Origin: Hyphomicrobiales bacterium
Lineage (GTDB): Bacteria; Pseudomonadota; Alphaproteobacteria; Rhizobiales; Beijerinckiaceae
Assembly (NCBI GenBank): GCA_028290405.1
Contig: JAQGJX010000128.1
Coordinates: 1-47,564, forward strand
Length of the DNA: 47,564 bases
Direction: 5' to 3'
Shown: one piece after another, positions 42,680 through 47,564 of the stretch
Position numbering within the stretch: the first letter of the stretch is position 1
Layout: the number at the start of each line of letters is the position of its first letter
The notes under the pieces: model-generated
The model's database searches: none
What the model was told of the DNA's origin: nothing
Seen by the model: the letters and a program-made list of their open reading frames with translations, nothing else
Made by a program: the position numbers and the translations under genes

Positions 42680-42719
42680 ATTTCATCATGCGGAACGCAA
42701 CTCATCCGCTTGATGAAAT
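42680..42719 (-). terminator. Imperfect stem after clpX
   Basis: ATTTCATCATGCGG pairs with CCGCTTGATGAAAT with one mismatch and a 12-base loop, six bases after the clpX stop. It overlaps no gene and may end or stabilise the clpX mRNA. The bases after it (CTTGAAAA) also form the -35 of the predicted lon promoter. Confidence 0.5.
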
Positions 42720-42724
42720 GAGCC

Positions 42725-43990
42725 TCAGGCCGAAGCGCCCGACTTCTCCGCACGCTCCGAATAGATGTACAGCGGACGCGCCTTGCCATCGACGACCTCC
42801 GGCCCGATGACCACCTGCTCCACGCCCTCGAGGCCCGGCAGGTCGAACATCGTGTCGAGGAGGATCGCCTCAAGGATGGAGCGAAGGCCGCGCGCGCCGG
42901 TCTTGCGCTCGATGGCCTTGCGGGCCACCACGTTGAGCGCTTCGTCCTGGAACGTCAGCTCGGTGTTCTCCATCTCGAACAGGCGCTGGTACTGCTTCAC
43001 CAGAGCGTTCTTGGGCTCGGTGAGGATCTTCTTCAGCGCCTCCTCATCCAGATCCTCGAGCGTCGCGATGACCGGGAGGCGGCCGACGAACTCGGGGATA
43101 AGGCCGAACTTCAGCAGGTCCACAGGCTCCACCTTGCGGAAGATTTCGCCCGTGCGGCGCTCCTCGGGGCCCTGCACCTTGGCGGCGAAGCCGATCGAGG
43201 TGCCCTTGCCGCGGCCCGAGATGATCTTCTCGAGGCCCGAGAACGCGCCGCCGCAGATGAACAGGATGTTGGTCGTGTCCACCTGCAGGAATTCCTGCTG
43301 CGGATGCTTGCGCCCGCCCTGGGGCGGCACGGAGGCGACCGTGCCTTCCATGATCTTCAGGAGCGCCTGCTGCACGCCCTCGCCCGACACGTCGCGGGTG
43401 ATCGACGGGTTGTCGGACTTGCGGGAGATCTTGTCGATCTCGTCGATGTAGACGATGCCGCGCTGGGCGCGCTCGACGTTGTAGTCGGACGCCTGAAGCA
43501 GCTTCAGGATGATGTTCTCGACGTCCTCGCCCACGTAGCCGGCTTCCGTCAGCGTGGTGGCGTCGGCCATCGTGAAGGGCACGTCGAGGATGCGCGCCAG
43601 CGTCTGCGCCAGCAACGTCTTGCCGGACCCCGTGGGGCCGATCAGCAGGATGTTGGACTTGGCCAGCTCGACGTCGTTGTGCTTCCCGGCGTGGTTGAGG
43701 CGCTTGTAATGGTTGTGCACGGCCACCGAGAGCACGCGCTTGGCCTGCATCTGCCCGATGACGTAGTCGTCAAGCACCTTGCAGATCTCGCGCGGCGTGG
43801 GGATGCCGTCGCGGCTCTTCACCAGGGAGGATTTGTTCTCCTCGCGGATGATGTCCATGCAGAGCTCGACGCATTCATCGCAAATGAAAACCGTTGGGCC
43901 GGCGATCAGCTTGCGGACCTCGTGCTGGCTCTTGCCGCAAAAGGAGCAGTAGAGCGTGTTCTTCGAGTCGCTTCCGCTGACTTTGCTCAT
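42725..43990 (-). CDS. clpX: ClpXP unfoldase subunit ClpX
   Basis: A AAA+ unfoldase of 421 residues that feeds substrates into ClpP. The N-terminal zinc domain has Cys15/18/37/40. Walker A GPTGSGKT is at 118-125, Walker [12 protein letters not shown] follows, and the ClpP-docking IGF loop sits in [10 protein letters not shown]. The GGAG ribosome binding site is ideal. In alphaproteobacteria ClpX also drives cell-cycle proteolysis. The 489-bp gap from clpP suggests its own promoter. Confidence 0.97.
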   Translation of the reverse strand: MSKVSGSDSKNTLYCSFCGKSQHEVRKLIAGPTVFICDECVELCMDIIREENKSSLVKSRDGIPTPREICKVLDDYVIGQMQAKRVLSVAVHNHYKRLNHAGKHNDVELAKSNILLIGPTGSGKTLLAQTLARILDVPFTMADATTLTEAGYVGEDVENIILKLLQASDYNVERAQRGIVYIDEIDKISRKSDNPSITRDVSGEGVQQALLKIMEGTVASVPPQGGRKHPQQEFLQVDTTNILFICGGAFSGLEKIISGRGKGTSIGFAAKVQGPEERRTGEIFRKVEPVDLLKFGLIPEFVGRLPVIATLEDLDEEALKKILTEPKNALVKQYQRLFEMENTELTFQDEALNVVARKAIERKTGARGLRSILEAILLDTMFDLPGLEGVEQVVIGPEVVDGKARPLYIYSERAEKSGASA

Positions 43991-44479
43991 CTCATTCTCC
44001 GTACTGGCCCACGGTCCGGCCGATCTAGGTCTTCCCGACCGGATTCGCAGCCATTTCTCATATTATAGGCGCCGCTTTAAGAATCCGTAGTCTGCGCCTG
44101 GCAACCCCCGGGGATAGTTACGAGCCTGGCCGCGGGGTTTCCGGCGAAGCTGCGAGGCGGTTCAAGGCCCTGAACGTCGAGCCAATCACGGGACGACTTT
44201 ACGATCAAGCACGCGCATGACCCAAACACGGGCTAAAGGCTCTAGTGTCTGAATTGTCACAATGGGGCGCCGCGCCACATGGCCCCGCAGACGCGCCCTG
44301 AAACCCGCGCAAGCGCGCGACGGGCTCCTGGGTGAATTGCGTCTGGAGGACGCGCGAAGCGAATCGCTTCACGCTCCTGACGCCGGCCCGCGTCGCGTGG
44401 CCGCCCTGTCGTCACAATCCGTTGAAGACGACGGCCCACGATCGCGGACCGCCCTGCCCCAACTTGCCCGGCTCAAGCC
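43991..44479. other. 489-bp clpP-clpX intergenic region
   Basis: No convincing gene or known RNA is seen. It contains a TATAAT-like -10 on the minus strand (44062-44067), a GAAGCGA-A-TCGCTTC dyad at 44356-44370, and weak stems near the clpP stop. Short open frames here use atypical composition and have no ribosome binding site. Confidence 0.5.
44062..44067 (-). promoter_or_regulatory. Possible -10 element of clpX
   Basis: Minus-strand CCTATAATAT contains a perfect TATAAT about 70 bases upstream of the clpX ATG. No -35 hexamer of the TTGACA type is found at the right distance, so this is tentative. Confidence 0.3.
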
Positions 44480-45112
44480 TTACTTGGCCTCAGCCATGTC
44501 CTCGGGACGCTTGTCGATCACCTGATCGACGATGCCGAAGGCCTTGGCCTCTTCCGCGGTCATGAAGTGGTCGCGGTCGAGGGTGTTCTCGATAGTCTCG
44601 TAATCGCGGCCGGTGTGGCGAACGTAGATCTCGTTCAGGCGGCGCTTGATCTTGAGAATGTCTTCGGCGTGGCGCTGGATGTCCGACGCCTGGCCCTGGA
44701 ACCCGCCCGAAGGCTGGTGGACCATGACGCGCGAATTGGTCAGGCAGAAGCGCATGTCCTTCTCGCCGCCGCACAGCAGCAGCGAACCCATGCTGGCCGC
44801 CTGGCCGATGCAGAGCGTCGAAACCTTCGGGCGGATGAACTGCATGGTGTCGTAGATCGACAGGCCGGACGTCACGACGCCGCCGGGCGAGTTGATGTAA
44901 AGGAAGATTTCCTTCTTGGGATTGTCGGCTTCCAGATACAGCAGCTGCGCGACCACGAGCGTGGCCATCTGGTCCTCGACGGGACCGGCGAGGAAGATGA
45001 TGCGCTCTTTCAGGAGGCGGGAGAAAATATCGTAACGGTAGGAGCCGCGCGAGGTGACTTCCTCCACGCTCGGAATGACGAACGAATTGTAAAGGCTGAT
45101 GGGATCGCGCAT
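44480..45112 (-). CDS. clpP: ATP-dependent Clp protease proteolytic subunit ClpP
   Basis: A 210-residue serine protease that forms the 14-subunit degradation chamber. The catalytic triad is Ser107 ([11 protein letters not shown]), His132 (MVHQPSGG) and Asp181 ([11 protein letters not shown]). The glycine loop [12 protein letters not shown] is intact. The ATG at 45112 matches the usual start MRDP, with a GA-rich site upstream. It is the gene after trigger factor, separated by a terminator. Confidence 0.97.
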   Translation of the reverse strand: MRDPISLYNSFVIPSVEEVTSRGSYRYDIFSRLLKERIIFLAGPVEDQMATLVVAQLLYLEADNPKKEIFLYINSPGGVVTSGLSIYDTMQFIRPKVSTLCIGQAASMGSLLLCGGEKDMRFCLTNSRVMVHQPSGGFQGQASDIQRHAEDILKIKRRLNEIYVRHTGRDYETIENTLDRDHFMTAEEAKAFGIVDQVIDKRPEDMAEAK

Positions 45113-45203
45113 CGGGCTCTTCTCTGACCGCGCTGAATCGGCGGCGGGTCCAACATAGTCATCGAAACGCGGGGCGCAATGGGCGCTTCCCCGAAACGAT
45201 GAA

Positions 45204-45240
45204 CCAAAGGAAAAGCCGGCCCGGAACGACCGGACCGGCT
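45204..45240 (-). terminator. Rho-independent terminator of tig
   Basis: On the minus strand AGCCGGTCCGG-TCGTT-CCGGGCCGGCT forms an 11-bp stem with one mismatch, followed by TTTTCCTTT. It starts 41 bases after the tig stop. Confidence 0.8.
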
Positions 45241-45280
45241 CTGATTCACGCATTCGCCAAACGGGCGACGCTGGCTGCGC

Positions 45281-46639
45281 TTAGGCGGCCTTGGGGGCGT
45301 CGTCCTCGTCCGCCTTCATCAGCTCTTCCTTCGACACGGGCTTATCCGTGACGTTGGCCTGCGCGATGATGACGTCGACGACCTTCTCTTCGTAAAGCGG
45401 GGCGCGAACCTGCGCCACGGCTTCCTGATTCTTCTGGTAATAGTCCCAGACGGCCTTTTCCTGGCCGGGATACTGGCGGGCTCGCTCGACGATCGCGGCG
45501 GACAGTTCGTCGTCGGTGATCTGCACCTTGGACTGGTCGCCCACTTCGGCCATCAGCAGGCCGAGGCGCACGCGGCGCTCGGCGATGCGGCGGTAGTCGG
45601 CCTTGGCGGCCTCTTCCGTCGTGCCCTCGTCCTCGAAGGACTTGCCGGACTGCTGCTGCTCGGACTGGACGCGCTGCCAGATCGCGCCGAACTCCTGCTC
45701 GACCAGCGACTCAGGCAGTTCGAACGAATAGCGCTTGTCGAGTTCGTCCAGCAGGGCGCGCTTCAGCTTGTCGCGAGACATGCCGTCGAACTCGCGCTGC
45801 ATGGTGGAGCGCACGGCGTCCTTCAGCTTCTCCAGGCTTTCGAGGCCGAAGCCCTTGGCCAGTTCGTCGTCGATGACGAGTTCGCCCGGCGCGGCGACGG
45901 CCTGCACGGTCACGTCGAACGACGCGTCCTTGCCTGCAAGATGGGCGGCCTGGTAGGCGGCCGGGAAGGTCACGTTCACGACCCGCGTTTCGCCGGCGGA
46001 AGCGCCCACGAGCTGGTCTTCGAAGCCCGGGATGAACGAGCCGGAGCCGAGCACGAGGTCAAGCGCCTCGCCCTTGCCGCCCTCGAAGGGCTCGCCGTCG
46101 ATCTTGCCGACGAAGTCGATGGTGAGCTTGTCGCCGTTGGCGCTCGCGCCTTCCTTGGTGGTGAACGGGCGGTTCTGCGACGCCATGCGTTCGATGGCCT
46201 GGTCGACCTCGGCCTCGTCGACGGCCGCGACCGGACGCTCGAGGGCGATGTCGTCGAACTTGCCGATGTCGAACTTCGGCAGCACTTCCAGCTTCACCGT
46301 GAAGGCGAGGTCCCCCTCGGCCGCGATGGCCTTCATGACGCTCTCTTCGCCGCCGTCGATGTCGATGGCGGGCTCGTTGGCGAGCTTCAGGCCGTTGTCC
46401 TCGACGATCTTGCGGTTGGCCTCGTTGACGGCGGACTGCAGCACGTCGGTCATGACCTGGCGGCCATAGACCTTGCGCAGGTGGCCCATCGGCACCTTGC
46501 CGGGGCGGAAGCCGTTGATGCGGACCTTGTCCTTCATCCCGGTGAGTTCTGTTTCAAGGCGTTGCGCCAGGTCCTGCATGGGCAGAACGACTTTGTACGA
46601 ACGCTTGAGTCCGTCGGAGAGCGTCTCGGTGACCTGCAT
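45281..46639 (-). CDS. tig: Trigger factor
   Basis: A ribosome-associated chaperone and peptidyl-prolyl isomerase of 452 residues. The N-terminal ribosome-binding domain holds GFRPGKVP. The FKBP-type domain (about 160-245) includes [13 protein letters not shown] and a [15 protein letters not shown] loop. The C-terminal helical arms complete the cradle. The ATG at 46639 gives [13 protein letters not shown], the usual N-terminus, after an AGAAGG site. It lies 84 bp after tRNA-Leu on the same strand. Confidence 0.96.
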   Translation of the reverse strand: MQVTETLSDGLKRSYKVVLPMQDLAQRLETELTGMKDKVRINGFRPGKVPMGHLRKVYGRQVMTDVLQSAVNEANRKIVEDNGLKLANEPAIDIDGGEESVMKAIAAEGDLAFTVKLEVLPKFDIGKFDDIALERPVAAVDEAEVDQAIERMASQNRPFTTKEGASANGDKLTIDFVGKIDGEPFEGGKGEALDLVLGSGSFIPGFEDQLVGASAGETRVVNVTFPAAYQAAHLAGKDASFDVTVQAVAAPGELVIDDELAKGFGLESLEKLKDAVRSTMQREFDGMSRDKLKRALLDELDKRYSFELPESLVEQEFGAIWQRVQSEQQQSGKSFEDEGTTEEAAKADYRRIAERRVRLGLLMAEVGDQSKVQITDDELSAAIVERARQYPGQEKAVWDYYQKNQEAVAQVRAPLYEEKVVDVIIAQANVTDKPVSKEELMKADEDDAPKAA

Positions 46640-46723
46640 TGTCTTCGCCTTCTCAAATCCTGTCGGTGCGCGGAGTGACCGCGCGTGTCGGCGCCTTCTG
46701 GGATGCGGCAAGCTTCGGGGCTC

Positions 46724-46808
46724 TGGTGCGGGCGGAGGGACTCGAACCCCCACGCCTTTCAGCGATGGAACCTAAATCCATTGCGTCTACCAGTTCCGCC
46801 ACGCCCGC
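46724..46808 (-). tRNA. tRNA-Leu(UAG)
   Basis: On the minus strand acceptor arms GCGGGCG and CGCCCGC pair fully, with discriminator A and encoded CCA. The anticodon stem ATGGA/TCCAT encloses TTTAGGT, so the anticodon is TAG (46772-46774). The D-arm reads GGCGGAACTGGTAGACGC. The T-arm is GGGGGTTCGAGTCCCTC. The long variable arm fits a leucine tRNA. Confidence 0.97.
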
Positions 46809-47010
46809 GACGAGAAGAGCCTCCCGCCCTCAGAGCCTCACGCTCACCTGCCGCGCGCCCAGACGGGGTTGCCGCCCGGGTGCGGCTCTATATCACGGGC
46901 GAGGCGGGATGCGAGGGAAAAATCGGGGGCGCGGCGCCCGATCTCCCCTCAGGCCACAGGAAAAGCCTCCGCTGGCGGGAAGCTCGTCTCCGCTGGGCGC
47001 CGGGGCCCGC

Positions 47011-47564
47011 TCAGAACCGCATCTGCTGGCCCTCGATGGTCAGGCGGCGCATCAGCCTTGGCTCCTCCCGGGGGAAATCCTTGCGGGCGTGGATCGAGCA
47101 CCAATTGTCCCAGATGACGAGGTCGCCGACGCCCCATGCGTGCTCATAGACGATGGAGGGATCTTCGGAAATGTCGAACAGCGTCTCCAGCGCCGCCTCG
47201 CTCTCGTCCCGCGAAAGCCCCTCGATGCGCGAGGACATGAGGCGCGAGATGTAGAGCGCTTTGCGGCCCGTCGCCGGATGGGTGATGAAGATCGGCTGCC
47301 AGTTGTGGCGGATCTTCGAGAGGTCCGAGGTGTCGAGGTTGAGCCGCTCGCGGCGCTTGTAGTCGTGCATCTGGAGCACCCGCCTGCCCTCGAGCCGATC
47401 GCGCAGCGCGGCGGGAATCATCTCGTAGGCGCGGTACATGTTGGAGAAGCACGTCTCCCCGCCCCGGCTCGTCAGCTTCATGGAATAGAGCAGCGTGGCC
47501 CGGTGGGGCTCGGGGTAGTAGCTGGTGTCGTGGTGGAACCACATTTCGCCGTCGCCGAACGCCC
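47011..47564 (-). CDS. TauD/TfdA-family dioxygenase (N-terminal part outside window)
   Basis: The visible C-terminal part, about 184 residues, holds the Fe(II)/2-oxoglutarate site: the HxD motif in WFHHDTSYY, the late His in NWCSIHARKDF, and the Arg in RLMRRLTIEG that binds 2-oxoglutarate. The frame stays open to the right edge, so the start is outside. Family members oxidise taurine, 2,4-D, alkyl sulfates and many other acids; substrate cannot be told. It points left toward tRNA-Leu, with about 200 bp of unannotated DNA between. Confidence 0.88.
   Translation of the reverse strand, partial: AFGDGEMWFHHDTSYYPEPHRATLLYSMKLTSRGGETCFSNMYRAYEMIPAALRDRLEGRRVLQMHDYKRRERLNLDTSDLSKIRHNWQPIFITHPATGRKALYISRLMSSRIEGLSRDESEAALETLFDISEDPSIVYEHAWGVGDLVIWDNWCSIHARKDFPREEPRLMRRLTIEGQQMRF

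Larger units (their letters stand above)
42440..42724 (-). other. clpX-lon intergenic region with hairpin, promoter and long leader
   Basis: This 285-bp gap holds the hairpin after clpX (42680-42719) and an RpoH-like promoter (42651-42679). The rest is a lon leader of about 200 bases without a convincing coding frame. No riboswitch motif was recognised. Confidence 0.6.

Noticed and set aside
42436-42873. A minus-strand frame spanning the clpX-lon gap
   Set aside because: It overlaps clpX in another frame, crosses the predicted terminator and promoter, and has no protein features.
44262-44525. A short plus-strand frame in the clpP-clpX gap
   Set aside because: It has no ribosome binding site, overlaps the clpP end and has an atypical composition.
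46473-46775. A plus-strand frame ending in a [12 protein letters not shown] peptide near the trigger factor start
   Set aside because: This peptide is the well-known false translation of a tRNA on the opposite strand; here it reads through tRNA-Leu(UAG).

Overview
The window is GC-rich, densely packed bacterial chromosome. Gene content points to an alphaproteobacterium, most likely of the order Hyphomicrobiales (Rhizobiales). The evidence is an aapJQMP general amino-acid ABC transporter beside metC, the tig-clpP-clpX-lon order, a zf-CHCC protein, a short SdhE, a KGG stress protein behind an EcfG-like promoter, and several palindromic intergenic repeats of the type common in that order. The genus cannot be fixed from the sequence. 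No phage, insertion sequence, integrase, CRISPR array or rRNA operon is visible. Both window ends cut through genes: a 4Fe-4S protein on the left and a TauD-type dioxygenase on the right.

Layout. 1-3065: Fe-S protein, Mrp/ApbC Fe-S carrier, MobA and HisI; the first three suit maturation of a molybdenum/Fe-S enzyme. 3161-8773: patatin-like phospholipase, CBS protein, rhomboid protease, PAS-type and tandem PilZ proteins, gamma-carbonic anhydrase, a membrane-anchored unknown and a duplicated DUF3126-like protein. 8865-14845: CysE, an alpha/beta hydrolase, then an OsmC / acyl-CoA-dehydrogenase-like / rhodanese / HCCA-isomerase-like row that may start at a sigma-54-like promoter, facing a DOPA-type dioxygenase. 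14943-21461: beta-CASP metallo-beta-lactamase divergent from a P-type cation ATPase, then a DEAD-box helicase with a DbpA-type RNA-binding domain and a long charged repetitive tail. 21601-23873: LigA-like and LigB-like extradiol dioxygenase pieces with an enol-lactonase-like hydrolase, then SdhE. 23936-29543: aapJQMP and metC. 29764-36171: hydrolase, KGG stress protein, two unlinked Bug-type substrate-binding proteins, a radical SAM protein fused to a degenerate metallophosphatase domain, and a VOC extradiol dioxygenase. 36473-39898: zinc-finger protein, FAD monooxygenase, tRNA-Leu(UAA), a tiny secreted peptide and SerS. 40010-46808: Lon, ClpX, ClpP, trigger factor and tRNA-Leu(UAG), all on the minus strand.

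The genes fall into three functional groups. The first is protein quality control (Lon, ClpXP, trigger factor), with an RpoH-like promoter ahead of lon. The second is sulfur and amino-acid metabolism (CysE, MetC, rhodanese, OsmC, Aap). The third is oxidation of aromatic or organic compounds: three unrelated extradiol-type dioxygenases, an FAD monooxygenase, a TauD-type enzyme and several alpha/beta hydrolases. The most unusual single gene is the metallophosphatase-radical SAM fusion at 33253-35064: ligands specific to one metal site are lost while the other site is intact. The most promising possible undescribed pathway is the OsmC / acyl-CoA-dehydrogenase-like / rhodanese row at 10786-13400.
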